Positions 9,207 to 17,633 of a stretch of DNA of 64,000 bases are shown piece after piece. The notes under the pieces are model-generated. The model was not told the DNA's origin and searched no databases. It saw only the letters and a list, made by a program, of their open reading frames with translations. The stretch lies in assembly GCA_030430575.1 (NCBI GenBank), contig JAUIKF010000035.1, positions 24,120-88,119 of the forward strand, read 5' to 3'. The stretch comes from Bacteroidia bacterium (GTDB lineage: Bacteria > Bacteroidota > Bacteroidia > J057). Each line of letters opens with the position of its first letter. Within the stretch, counting starts at the first letter, position 1. A program made the translations under genes and the position numbers.

Positions 9207-10109
9207 ATGTATCCCAAATTCCCCTTAATCATCTTTCTCTTCCAGTCACTCATCTTCTCAACTGGAAAAGCACAGTTACCTTTCTACGAATTCGAAACAA
9301 CCATCGCTCATGCCAAATCCGCTGATGATTTGGCATCCTTAACGGTGGGCGATTTATGGCTTGTGCGGAACTATATCTTCGCCAAACATGGCTACCATTT
9401 CAAGAATCCTAAGCTCAATTCCTATTTTCAAGAGGCTTTTGAATTCATCTGTGACAATCCCAATGCCCACACTTTGTTGACTGCGGATGAAGTGAAAATG
9501 GTAGCCTTATTGCGTCAGGTAGAAAAACAAAAGAAGTTGGCGCTTCAAACGGTGACCATAAGGCGTGATACGTTTTCCCTCAGGAATCATCAGCTTGTCA
9601 ATAAAGGAGAAGCGATTTCCAGTAGCCCAGAATACCACTATATTTCATCTGATTTTTTGGAGAATGGCCTGCATTTGATTCAAATTTCATCAGCCTATGA
9701 TATCGGTGACCTTGGATGCTGTGGGGAGAGGGGAGTGAAAAATAAAGTGGTGAAACAGTTCCTCTATTACCCTCTGACTCAGAAACTATTGGAAATTCCT
9801 GATCCGATTACTCAAGACAGATATATTGAGGAAATCTTTAAACACCAATTTATCTTCGTCTTCAACCATATTTTTTCAGGCGCCCATAGCCTTGAAATTT
9901 TCACCTTGGATGGGTTCCAAAAACTAGGAGAATTGGATGAAATTGAAGGAATGGAAATCAAGGAAGAGGAAGTAGAAATTTGGGAATTTATGGACAAGAA
10001 GACGGAGTTTCCCTATAAATATCGGCGTAAGTGGATTTTTAGGGAAGGGGTGTTGAAGCGTACTGAAATCATCGAAAAGGTAGAAGCGGCGTGGTATTTT
10101 GCTGGGTGA
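9207..10109 (+). CDS. YARHG domain protein, secreted
   Basis: The 300-residue protein starts with a signal peptide (about residues 1-22). Residues 48-105 form a YARHG domain, seen in LRNYIFAKHGYHFKNP followed by an aromatic-rich stretch and the acidic TADEVKM. YARHG is an extracellular domain of unknown function, often attached to peptidoglycan- or envelope-related proteins. Residues 110-300 show no domain I recognise; they are rich in E, K and aromatic residues. The start codon follows a short imperfect hairpin (GGGTTAATACC / GGTATCTGAACCC, 9163-9192). It lies just upstream of the tail sheath gene but nothing ties them functionally. Confidence 0.8.
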   Translation: MYPKFPLIIFLFQSLIFSTGKAQLPFYEFETTIAHAKSADDLASLTVGDLWLVRNYIFAKHGYHFKNPKLNSYFQEAFEFICDNPNAHTLLTADEVKMVALLRQVEKQKKLALQTVTIRRDTFSLRNHQLVNKGEAISSSPEYHYISSDFLENGLHLIQISSAYDIGDLGCCGERGVKNKVVKQFLYYPLTQKLLEIPDPITQDRYIEEIFKHQFIFVFNHIFSGAHSLEIFTLDGFQKLGELDEIEGMEIKEEEVEIWEFMDKKTEFPYKYRRKWIFREGVLKRTEIIEKVEAAWYFAG

Positions 10110-10155
10110 TGGCGAAATAAATGCTAATTTAGCTTTGATATAAATACCACTTCTT

Positions 10156-11733
10156 ATGAATGACCTGGCCCCAAATACACCGGGCGTCTATATCTCAAAA
10201 AATAGCGCTTTGCCAAATTCTAGGATGACTGTACCTACGGCTGTTCCGGCGTTTATAGGCTATACTCCTTGTGCGGAATACCAAGGGAAGTCCTATACTA
10301 ATAAGCCCGTAAAGATCACCTCATTTGAAGCGTTCAAAAGTTTCTTTTGTTTGCCAAACCCACCTGCTCCCACAGATCCTCCTCAGCAATACTACCCGCA
10401 GTATTATTTGGTGAAACAGGCTCAGCAGCCGACCAAGAGTGATTTTGTGAAAATTGGAAATGATTATTATGCGATCCTGCCAGATCCTAATACCATTTAT
10501 TATTTCTATAATAGCATAAGGCTGTTTTATCAAAATGGGGGAGGAGATGCTTATATCGTTTCGGTGGGAGGGTATGGGGCCTCTTCCGGTTCGCCCATAA
10601 AGCCGGGGGAGCACATAGTCAATTCCAATGTGAAATTGAATGACTTGCTAGCTGGCATCAAATTGCTGGAGCAGGAACCTGATCCCACCATGTATATCTG
10701 TCCAGATGCGACTCTTCTTTCTGTTGCTGATAATGCCACCTTGATGCAAGCCATGCTGGCCCAAAATGAAGAAATGCAGACAGCGATCAGTATTTTTGAT
10801 GTGATAGGAGGCAGGAATCCTGATCCCATGTTGTATACAAAAGATATAGAGACTTTTCGAAAAAGTACAGGAACAACGGGGTTGAGGAATGGGGTGGTTT
10901 ATTATCCCTTTATCGGCTCGATGGTCATGCAATCTGCTGACCTCAACTACACCAATTTATTTGAGGGAGAGGTCAATAAACTGGAACCCTTGCTCAATCC
11001 GCCTACCAGCCCTAACTCAACGGTGGCCACCATTTTAGCTGAAATCGAAAATCCTCCTGCAAACCCACTGACGGTCAGGCAATACCAAAGTAGCCTGCTT
11101 GCAGCTAGTGATACCTATAACACCATCATGAACCATATGCTTGCAGATGCCAATAGATTGCCACCTAGTAGCGGGATGGCAGGCGTAATGACGATGATGG
11201 ACAATAACCATGGCGTTTGGAAAGCACCTGTCAATACTTCAATGGCAGGAGCTATCTCGCTGCCGATCAGATTGACTGAGGAGGATCATGCCTCACTTAA
11301 TGTAGATGCTAATTCAGGAAAATCTATCAATTCGATTCGCGAATTTACAGGTCAGGGAATCTTGATTTGGGGAGCAAGAACCCTCGACGGAAACAACCAA
11401 GACTCGCGATATCTGAATGTCCGCAGGATGATGATTTTTATTGAGCAATCATGCAGATTGGCTGCTCGAGAATATGTGTTTAGGCCAAATGAACAGGATA
11501 CCTGGACTGCGGTTAAGGCTACCATAAACAGTTTCCTTTCAGAAGTTTGGAAAGAAGGAGGGCTGATAGGGGCAAGCCCCGGGGACGCCTTTTCTGTTGA
11601 GTGTGGACTGGGAACTACGATGACATCAGAAGATATATTGAATGGAATTTTGCGGATAACAGTCAAGGTTGCAGCGACTCACCCAGCAGAGTATTCTGTG
11701 ATTACCTTTGAACAAGAAGTGGCACCTGGATGA
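10156..11733 (+). CDS. Contractile tail sheath protein (phage / eCIS type), orphan
   Basis: The 525-residue protein matches the phage tail sheath family over its whole length. The N-terminus has TPGVYISK and the AFIGYT strand; the C-terminal half has the classical blocks GVWKAPVNTSMAGAISLP, ILIWGARTLDGNNQDSRY, NVRRMMIFIEQS and GLGTTMTSEDIL, ending in the PAEYSVITF strand. Sheaths of this size occur in extracellular contractile injection systems and in subtype iv T6SS. No tube, baseplate, spike, ATPase or cap gene flanks it: upstream is a YARHG gene, downstream a glycosyltransferase on the other strand ends only 11 bp away. The protein looks intact. Its partners are either elsewhere in the genome or absent. 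Confidence 0.92.
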   Translation: MNDLAPNTPGVYISKNSALPNSRMTVPTAVPAFIGYTPCAEYQGKSYTNKPVKITSFEAFKSFFCLPNPPAPTDPPQQYYPQYYLVKQAQQPTKSDFVKIGNDYYAILPDPNTIYYFYNSIRLFYQNGGGDAYIVSVGGYGASSGSPIKPGEHIVNSNVKLNDLLAGIKLLEQEPDPTMYICPDATLLSVADNATLMQAMLAQNEEMQTAISIFDVIGGRNPDPMLYTKDIETFRKSTGTTGLRNGVVYYPFIGSMVMQSADLNYTNLFEGEVNKLEPLLNPPTSPNSTVATILAEIENPPANPLTVRQYQSSLLAASDTYNTIMNHMLADANRLPPSSGMAGVMTMMDNNHGVWKAPVNTSMAGAISLPIRLTEEDHASLNVDANSGKSINSIREFTGQGILIWGARTLDGNNQDSRYLNVRRMMIFIEQSCRLAAREYVFRPNEQDTWTAVKATINSFLSEVWKEGGLIGASPGDAFSVECGLGTTMTSEDILNGILRITVKVAATHPAEYSVITFEQEVAPG

Positions 11734-11744
11734 AAAATAATAAA

Positions 11745-12743
11745 TCAATTTTCTAATTCTCCATTTTCAATTCTCTCCAAAACCACCTCTGGCGTCAACT
11801 CCTCCATACACCGAAAATGCCCCTTCGGGCATTTCTGATGACCGATCTTCGAACAAGGTCTACAGCCTGGCTCTGTATTCTCCAAAATCACATGATCTGT
11901 CCGATAGGGTGTCATCCCAAAAGCTGGGACTGTATTTCCCCAAAGCGAATAGGTCTTCATCCCAAAGGCCGCAGCGATGTGCATAAAGCCCGTGTCGTGG
12001 GTAAGCACGGCTTGGCATTGCTTCATCAATGCTGCAGCCTCCAATAGCCCAAAATGGGCTACCGCATCGAAATAGGGCACCTTCAGATGCTGCGTGAGGT
12101 AATCCGCTTCTTCTCGCGCATCAGGCCCTCCAATGAGCATCACCGGCCGTCCTAGCTGGTTGAGCAATGTCTCAAAATGATGGGTAGGCCATCGTTTGGT
12201 AGCCCATTTGGCGCCAAGAACAACCCCTAAGAGATTGGGAACTCCTTGCAAAGAGCTGGGAAGTTTTGCTGCCATTTCTCCTTCCATCCCATCAGGCAAA
12301 AACAACTCTAGTCCTTTGTTATCAAGTGTTATGTTCAACCCGTGAAGCGTTTCCCCGTAGCGCATCACGATATGAGGAATCTCTCCCGCGAGTGGTCTCA
12401 GGAGCGGTTGACAGAGAATGTATTTGCTGAGATTTTTTTTGTTAAAAGTTGAAGCGGGACATTTCAGTGCCCGTTTTACCCGCAAGGTGCGCAGGTTATT
12501 ATGTAGATCGAGGATATGGTCAAATTTCTCTTTCCTGAGTTGTGTGAGCTGCTCAGAGAGGTTTTCTGCTAAAAGATGTAAGCGATCTAGGTGAGGGTTG
12601 TGAATTAATAGGTCTTTATAGGCGGGTTTGGTGAAATAATGGATTTCGGCATCGGGTAGTGCGGCCCTAAGGCTCCTGATAACGGGGGACGTCAAAACGA
12701 TGTCCCCAATGGCACTAAAACGAAGAATCAGAATTTTTTTCAC
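11745..12743 (-). CDS. Glycosyltransferase family 9 (heptosyltransferase-like)
   Basis: The 332-residue protein begins MKKILILRFSAIGDIVLTSP, the typical first strand and loop of GT9 enzymes such as WaaC/WaaF, and has the C-terminal nucleotide-sugar block VLTHDTGFMHIAAAFGMKT. GT9 enzymes add heptose or related sugars to the lipopolysaccharide core at the inner face of the cytoplasmic membrane. A cysteine-rich segment near the C-terminus (CRPCSKIGHQKCPKGHFRC) is common in Bacteroidota GT9 proteins. The gene is alone, convergent with the sheath gene. On its promoter side TATCTTTG (minus strand, near 12775) fits the phylum's -7 element. Confidence 0.9.
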   Translation of the reverse strand: MKKILILRFSAIGDIVLTSPVIRSLRAALPDAEIHYFTKPAYKDLLIHNPHLDRLHLLAENLSEQLTQLRKEKFDHILDLHNNLRTLRVKRALKCPASTFNKKNLSKYILCQPLLRPLAGEIPHIVMRYGETLHGLNITLDNKGLELFLPDGMEGEMAAKLPSSLQGVPNLLGVVLGAKWATKRWPTHHFETLLNQLGRPVMLIGGPDAREEADYLTQHLKVPYFDAVAHFGLLEAAALMKQCQAVLTHDTGFMHIAAAFGMKTYSLWGNTVPAFGMTPYRTDHVILENTEPGCRPCSKIGHQKCPKGHFRCMEELTPEVVLERIENGELEN

Positions 12744-13095
12744 GAAAATTACTTGTTTTTATGTAAAGTCAAAGATACAACAGGAACGCAGACTATTTTA
12801 GGCATAGTTATTGTATTTATGCATCCCTGAGAAAGGGATTTAATCCCATACCTAATCTAACCGCTTACACACATAGCCGATCGTTTTGATCGGCTATTGT
12901 TTAAAGCCGGCCAACAGACCAAGAAAACAAACGGCTATTTCCTCTTTCTGTCTTTCAGGAAGGGGAATTTGCTTTTTAGTGGTAGATGATTTCCCCCTAT
13001 TGGTCTATTTATCCCCAAAACTGCAAATTCATGTAGCAACCAAGCAACTCTTTATCAGTAAATTGGGTCTTGTTTGATTAAATAGGCTTTCTCTT
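12744..13095. other. Intergenic region with divergent promoters
   Basis: The 352 bp between two divergent genes hold no convincing gene. A minus-strand TATCTTTG near 12775 may be the -7 box of the glycosyltransferase. A 10-bp perfect hairpin (12873-12897) lies in the middle. An open frame of 63 codons (12886-13077) has no start context, no homology and a composition unlike the neighbours. Confidence 0.5.
12873..12897. promoter_or_regulatory. Perfect 10-bp hairpin (operator or attenuator-like)
   Basis: ATAGCCGATC and GATCGGCTAT form a perfect inverted repeat around the loop GTTTT. Only a weak T-run follows, so it is a poor terminator. Its place between divergent genes would suit an operator or the end of a small unseen transcript. 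Confidence 0.35.
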
Positions 13096-14130
13096 ATGCT
13101 ATATTCATCTACTACTTACCGGATATGGGTTTTGACCTTTTCTTTTGTTGTGTTCCTGGTTGCTGCAAGTTGGCAAGTGATGGAAGAGGAGGATGGCCCC
13201 TTATTTCAAGATAATAAGCTGTTAGAATTACGGATCTCCCTTGCCATCGATTCCCTTCAGGCGGATCGCGGGAAAAAAGCCTCTTACCATACGGCGCAAT
13301 TATGGGATTTATCCACTTCTGCTGATGCCATTGCGGTCAAAGTAAAAGCGAGAGGCAATTTTCGCCGAGATCCCAAGAATTGCATTTTTCCACCTCTAAA
13401 GATGAAATTCAAAGGAGATAACCACCTCCAATCTGCTTTTGCCTATCAAAAGAAACTCAAATTAGTGACTCATTGTACCGAAGATGCCTATGTATTAAAA
13501 GAGTATCTGTTGTACAAAATTTACAATTTGCTTTCTCCTTATAGCTTTCGAGTGCGATTAGCTGAGATTACTTATGAGGATATTTTGGGAAATTATGGGG
13601 CAGAGAAACAATTTGCCTTTTTTATTGAAGATGAAAAAGCGCTCGCTGCGCGCCACGAAGGGATTTTGATTGAGTCTGGGGTCAAACCCGAAGAGATGGC
13701 TACCCAAGAATTATTGACCCTTTATCTTTTTGAATACATGGTAGGGAACCTGGATTGGGATGTCACCCTACAAAAAAACTTGATTGTAATGGGCTATGGA
13801 GACGGCCGCCTGCCTGTGGCTGTTCCCTATGACTTCGACTTGACAGGTGCGGTGGAAGCACCTTATTGCGAAAGGGTCCTTGGTGAACCAGTCAGCAAAG
13901 ACAATACCCGTAAATTCAGGAAGGTCTGCTGTTCTAAGGCAGAGTTGGCAGAAGCCATCGCCCAGTTTCAAGCCCAGCAAGCGGCCATTTTCTCCCTCAT
14001 CAACGATTTCCCCTACCTCAATAAGCGTCAAAAGAACAAACTCACGCGGTATTTAGAAGATTTTTTTGAAACCCTTGATAACCCTGAAAAAGTAAACACT
14101 ACCTTTGTAATAGCGTGTAAGCAAAATTGA
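13096..14130 (+). CDS. Hypothetical exported protein, CotH/HipA-kinase-like features
   Basis: The 344-residue protein starts with a single hydrophobic segment (residues 8-26; uncleaved anchor or signal). The body has features recalling CotH-type spore-coat kinases and their bacterial relatives: a KARGNFRR segment (compare RGNSS in CotH), a following PPLKMKF strand, the YLFEYMVGNLDWDV helix and a VPYDFDLTG motif that could be the metal-binding DFD of a kinase-like fold. The assignment is an inference from motif order, not a firm match. If right, it would phosphorylate an extracytoplasmic protein. The next gene, an asparaginase-domain protein, starts 24 bp downstream and may be co-transcribed. 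Confidence 0.6.
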   Translation: MLYSSTTYRIWVLTFSFVVFLVAASWQVMEEEDGPLFQDNKLLELRISLAIDSLQADRGKKASYHTAQLWDLSTSADAIAVKVKARGNFRRDPKNCIFPPLKMKFKGDNHLQSAFAYQKKLKLVTHCTEDAYVLKEYLLYKIYNLLSPYSFRVRLAEITYEDILGNYGAEKQFAFFIEDEKALAARHEGILIESGVKPEEMATQELLTLYLFEYMVGNLDWDVTLQKNLIVMGYGDGRLPVAVPYDFDLTGAVEAPYCERVLGEPVSKDNTRKFRKVCCSKAELAEAIAQFQAQQAAIFSLINDFPYLNKRQKNKLTRYLEDFFETLDNPEKVNTTFVIACKQN

Positions 14131-14154
14131 TCCAAAGATTCATTACCTAGCCGC

Positions 14155-14649
14155 ATGACTATTCGCGTATTTGCAACAGGGGGTACTTTTGACAAAGAGT
14201 ACGACTACATCCACGGAACCTTATTTTTCAAAACCACTCAACTTCCGAGCATGTTTCGCCAAGGGCGTTCGACACTTGATATCAAGCTTCGGACGCTCAT
14301 GATGATGGACAGCCTTGATTTCACCGAGAAAGAGCGCGCCTTGATCGCTAAAAGCTGTGCAGAATGTGTAGAAGATAAGATCGTCATTACCCATGGGACA
14401 GATACGATGGCCCAAACAGCAGCTTACCTTGCTGAACGCATTCAGGACAAAACCATCGTCCTCACAGGGGCTATGATCCCCTATTCATTTGGTAGTTCCG
14501 ACGGGTTTTTCAACCTCGGCAGCGCCATGGCTTTTGTCCAAACCCTGCCAAAAGGCGTTTATGTCTGCATGAACGGTCGCTACTTCAATTGGGACAATGT
14601 TCGAAAAAACCGCACAACAGGGGTCTTTGAAGAGCTAAATCTTTCCTGA
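14155..14649 (+). CDS. Single-domain asparaginase-like protein
   Basis: The 164-residue protein corresponds only to the N-terminal domain of L-asparaginase. It has both catalytic threonine motifs, FATGGTFDK (residues 6-14) and VITHGTDTMAQ (about 77-87), plus TGAMIPYSFGSSD. The C-terminal dimerisation domain (about 130 residues in full enzymes) is missing. Short asparaginase-domain proteins of this length are found in many bacteria, so it is probably an established family and not a fragment. Whether it hydrolyses asparagine is unknown. Its stop codon lies inside a 20-bp sequence that is repeated in the end of galM. Confidence 0.83.
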   Translation: MTIRVFATGGTFDKEYDYIHGTLFFKTTQLPSMFRQGRSTLDIKLRTLMMMDSLDFTEKERALIAKSCAECVEDKIVITHGTDTMAQTAAYLAERIQDKTIVLTGAMIPYSFGSSDGFFNLGSAMAFVQTLPKGVYVCMNGRYFNWDNVRKNRTTGVFEELNLS

Positions 14650-14836
14650 GGCATAAGGAGAGATTGCAGAATATCGAACAAGGAGTGATGATTGTTGATT
14701 TGAAAAAAGCGCTTTTACTTCCTCAATCCTTGTTCTGCAATCGATATTCTTCAATCAATCCTGCCATTATCTCAAATTAGAAATCAGACAATTATTAATG
14801 ACCAAGCCCTAACCTCTTCCTGAGGCATAAGGAGAG
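14643..14836. repeat. 20-bp direct repeats flanking a 154-bp intergenic segment
   Basis: TTCCTGAGGCATAAGGAGAG occurs at 14643-14662 and again at 14817-14836. The first copy contains the stop codon of the asparaginase-like gene; the second encodes the C-terminus of galM on the other strand. Between them lie shuffled words such as GATTGCAGA, ATATCGA and ACAAGGA in both orientations. Confidence 0.75.
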
Positions 14837-15897
14837 CTCCCAAATCGATAGATCGTCTCTGTCCGATAAGTCTCTCCTGGAATCACTACAGGGCTAGGAA
14901 AATGGGGCTGATTGGGGCTGTCTGGAAAATGTTGTGTTTCTAGGCAAAAAGCCGACTGGGCCGTATATCGCCCACTTTTGCCTTGATCATTTCCCGACAA
15001 CCAGTTGCCTCCATAAAACTGCATGCCAGGCGCATCTGTGAAGACTTCCATGGTCCGTCCAGATCGGGGAGCTACCACCCGAGCTACAAGGTTCACAGTT
15101 CCCGATAAGCGATTTTTCAATACATAATTATGGTCATATCCATTACCATATTCCAATTGCTGGTTAGCTATTCCTAGGCGTGATCCTATGGCAGTAGGCG
15201 TGCGAAAGTCAAAGGGGGTGCCTTCAACAAGGGCCATTTCTCCAGTAGGAATGAGGTGGCTATTTACCGGCGTATACCGATCACTCATGATGTTCAACAC
15301 ATGGTCATTGATGGTACCTTGGCCTTCTCCATTTAGGTTAAAATAAGAATGATGGGTAAGGTTTAGGACTGTTTTTTTGTCGGTGGTGGCAGTATAGGTG
15401 ATGGATAAAGCATTGTCTGGCGAAAGCTGGTAAACGACCTTTACCTGGAGATTGCCGGGAAATCCTTCTTCGCCATCAGGCGATAGGTAACTCAATTCAA
15501 GTGTCTGACTATCAGGTTGATGGGCATCCCATATGGCAGTGTGAAAACCATCTGGGCCCCCGTGAAGGGAATTGGGGGTATTGTTGATAGCCAACTGATA
15601 ATCGATGCCATCGAGCGCAAATCGCCCTTGGGCGATTCGGTTGGCATAGCGACCAACGGTTGCGCCGTGGTATTTCTCTTCTGCGGTGAGGTACCCTTCC
15701 AAACTGTCAAAGCCCAAGACGACATCAGCCATATTTCCCGCTCGATCTGGCACAAATAGGGAAACTACCCTTGCCCCGTAATTGGTGATAAAAACAGCCA
15801 TGCCTTGGGCATTTTTCAAATGGAAAAGGTCCACTTCCTTTCCATTATGTGTTTGTCGAAATTGGGGGTGGAATAATTCGAATTTGCGCTGTATCAT
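14809..15897 (-). CDS. galM: Aldose 1-epimerase (galactose mutarotase)
   Basis: The enzyme interconverts alpha and beta anomers of hexoses. Family marks are GATVGRYANRIAQGRF, NSLHGGPDGFH, the catalytic-histidine block NLTHHSYFNLNGEG, and the C-terminal CLETQHFPDSPNQ, with the expected Glu near the end. The start is placed at 15897 (MIQRKFELF), giving 362 residues, because that fits the family N-terminus; a frame start at 15948 would add 17 unrelated residues and run closer to the divergent promoter. It has no sugar-operon neighbours. Function is firm; the sugar is presumably galactose or glucose. Confidence 0.92.
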   Translation of the reverse strand: MIQRKFELFHPQFRQTHNGKEVDLFHLKNAQGMAVFITNYGARVVSLFVPDRAGNMADVVLGFDSLEGYLTAEEKYHGATVGRYANRIAQGRFALDGIDYQLAINNTPNSLHGGPDGFHTAIWDAHQPDSQTLELSYLSPDGEEGFPGNLQVKVVYQLSPDNALSITYTATTDKKTVLNLTHHSYFNLNGEGQGTINDHVLNIMSDRYTPVNSHLIPTGEMALVEGTPFDFRTPTAIGSRLGIANQQLEYGNGYDHNYVLKNRLSGTVNLVARVVAPRSGRTMEVFTDAPGMQFYGGNWLSGNDQGKSGRYTAQSAFCLETQHFPDSPNQPHFPSPVVIPGETYRTETIYRFGSSPYASGRG

Positions 15898-15959
15898 GTG
15901 GGCCAATTTAGCATGAAAAGCACCTTCCCTCCAAGTTATCCTCTGCAATACATTTTTGC

Positions 15960-15967
15960 TATTTTTG
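15960..15967 (+). promoter_or_regulatory. -7 box (TATTTTTG) directly before the monooxygenase start
   Basis: TATTTTTG fits the Bacteroidota -7 consensus TAnnTTTG and ends only 4 bp before the ATG at 15972. The transcript would start at or within a few bases of the start codon, so it may be leaderless. The -33 element is weak (TTATC about 21 bp upstream). Confidence 0.4.
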
Positions 15968-15971
15968 TCCT

Positions 15972-17093
15972 ATGCAACATACTCCCAATCTCATCATCGG
16001 CGCAGGACCTGCGGGTTTGGCTATGGCTGGCCGGCTCACGAAAATGAACCTTCCCTATATTCTGTTGGAACAAAGTGAGCAAGTCTGCCATTCATGGAAA
16101 AACCATTATGATCGATTGCACCTACACACGATCAAGGAATATTCCTATTTGCCCTATGCCCCGCTTCCAGAAGATTATCCCACTTATGTGCCTCGTCAGA
16201 AGATGTGTGAATATTATGATCAATATGCGGAGCAAATGGACATTCAGCCCTTGTTTGGAAAAGCAGTGACATCCGTGAAGCGGGTGGAGGAGAAATGGGT
16301 GACCCAAACCGCCGATGGGGATAGCTTCTCCTCTGATAATGTCATCGTGTGTACAGGATTTAATCGCGTACTCAATTCTCCTAGCTGGCCAGGAATGGAG
16401 GATTTTGAAGGAGATATTAGCCATAGCCGTTCTTACAAAAATGGGGCTTCATTTAAAGGCAAAAATGTCCTGGTAGTGGGAATGGGAAATACAGGAGCAG
16501 AATTGACAATAGACTTGCATGAGCATGGGGCTACCCCGTTTATTTCTGTGCGTGGCCCTGTAAACATCGTGTTGCGCGACTTTATGGGCCGCCCTACGCA
16601 GAAGACGGCTATTTTGCTTGGGAAACTTCCCACTTGGATGGGAGATGCTATTGGATCATTTATCACGAAAACGGCCGTAGGAGACCTAAGTCGTTACGGC
16701 ATAGAACGTCCCAAAATCGCCCCCGCCGCACAGCTGCGAAAGTATGGTAAGACGCCTGTTATTGATGTCGGAACGATTGATTTATTGAAAAAAGGCTTGC
16801 TCAAGGTTGTGCCAGGCATAGACCGAATAGAACCCAAGCATGTTACATTTACCGATGGACAGCGCCTGCCCTTTGATGCCATTATTCTAGCGACAGGGTA
16901 TCGGGCCCAGGTGGAAGATTTTATTGAGGATACGACAGGGATCATGAACGAGCACCAAGTCCCCAAAGCCCTATGGGTGGACGGGCATCCTGGCTTGTAT
17001 TTTTTGGGATTTGACGCTTACGCTAGTGGCTTATTGTATGTGGCCTTATTGGATTCGGAGAAAATAGCAGAGAGAATTAAAAACGGTGCATAA
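15972..17093 (+). CDS. FAD/NADPH-dependent flavin monooxygenase (CzcO/YUCCA-like)
   Basis: The 373-residue protein has two Rossmann motifs: an FAD site LIIGAGPAGLAMAGRL (residues 7-22) and an NADPH site VLVVGMGNTGAELTID (about 165-180). The C-terminal ATGYR motif (ILATGYRAQV) is characteristic of flavin monooxygenases and thioredoxin-reductase-like relatives. Such enzymes hydroxylate small nucleophilic or lipophilic substrates; the substrate cannot be read from sequence. It is followed by a perfect bidirectional terminator. It is divergent from galM, with the two starts 75 bp apart. Confidence 0.88.
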   Translation: MQHTPNLIIGAGPAGLAMAGRLTKMNLPYILLEQSEQVCHSWKNHYDRLHLHTIKEYSYLPYAPLPEDYPTYVPRQKMCEYYDQYAEQMDIQPLFGKAVTSVKRVEEKWVTQTADGDSFSSDNVIVCTGFNRVLNSPSWPGMEDFEGDISHSRSYKNGASFKGKNVLVVGMGNTGAELTIDLHEHGATPFISVRGPVNIVLRDFMGRPTQKTAILLGKLPTWMGDAIGSFITKTAVGDLSRYGIERPKIAPAAQLRKYGKTPVIDVGTIDLLKKGLLKVVPGIDRIEPKHVTFTDGQRLPFDAIILATGYRAQVEDFIEDTTGIMNEHQVPKALWVDGHPGLYFLGFDAYASGLLYVALLDSEKIAERIKNGA

Positions 17094-17098
17094 AAAAT

Positions 17099-17138
17099 AA
17101 AGAATGGCCCAAAAGAATTTTCTTTTGGGCCATTCTTT
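17099..17138. terminator. Perfect bidirectional terminator
   Basis: A 19-bp perfect stem around a 2-nt loop (core GGCCCAAAAGAA / TTCTTTTGGGCC) with an A-run on the left and a T-run on the right. It ends the monooxygenase transcript on the plus strand and could end anything read through the TonB remnant on the minus strand. Confidence 0.9.
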
Positions 17139-17154
17139 TAGGAAAAATTAATTG

Positions 17155-17600
17155 CTACTGAAAAATATACCTTAAGCCAAGCTGAATCTGCCAGCGAGAC
17201 AGCAGGCTGAAGTCATTGGCGAGGCTACTGGTTAGGCTTTCATCAAATCCATAAGTTGGATTGCCATTTGCATCCACACTGACACCGATGGGCTGTGTGT
17301 TGACAGGAAACTGTCTCACTCCCCAACTTGAACTGATCAAGTTGCCAAGGTTGAGGACATCTAAGCTGAACTGGATAGTTTGCCAAGGGTTGTTGATTGA
17401 CTGGGAAGCTTAAAATTCAGAGGGAGCCGCTGACCCAATTTTAGATAGATGCCTTCATAAACTTGGCTTTTATGACCGATATAAGAAGCCTCTAGTTTAT
17501 AAGGTCCTCCAACCCGAAGGTTGGGGAGGTCATACCGCCCATCTTCACGTGCTGTAGTACCATAGCGAGTGCCAGTATAAGGCACGATGAAGAAACAACG
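17155..17600 (-). pseudogene. TonB-dependent receptor remnant (N- and C-terminal fragments joined)
   Basis: Two pieces of one large outer-membrane receptor remain. Reading leftward, 17600-17400 encodes part of the N-terminal carboxypeptidase-like regulatory domain (TTAREDGRYDLPNLRVGG, SYIGHKSQ). Directly after it, in another frame, 17398-17155 encodes a typical receptor C-terminus (FSLDVLNLGNLISSSWGV, then SRWQIQLGLRYIFQ). The roughly 900 residues expected between them (plug and most of the barrel) are gone, and the signal peptide is missing too. The junction near 17398-17405 shows no repeat that I can see. Intact receptors of this type take up large substrates across the outer membrane. Confidence 0.85.
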
Positions 17601-17633
17601 CTATATTCTTGCGAAGCAATTTTTGAATCGTTC

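Noticed and set aside
10156..11733. Prophage remnant
   Set aside because: Only one phage-type gene is present and it is intact; no capsid, integrase, lysis or att repeat is nearby.
12886..13077. 63-codon frame between the glycosyltransferase and CotH-like genes
   Set aside because: No start context, no homology and composition unlike real genes; it crosses a perfect hairpin.
14155..14649. Truncated asparaginase pseudogene
   Set aside because: The domain is complete, both catalytic Thr motifs are kept and short family members of similar length are known, so it is probably a real single-domain protein.
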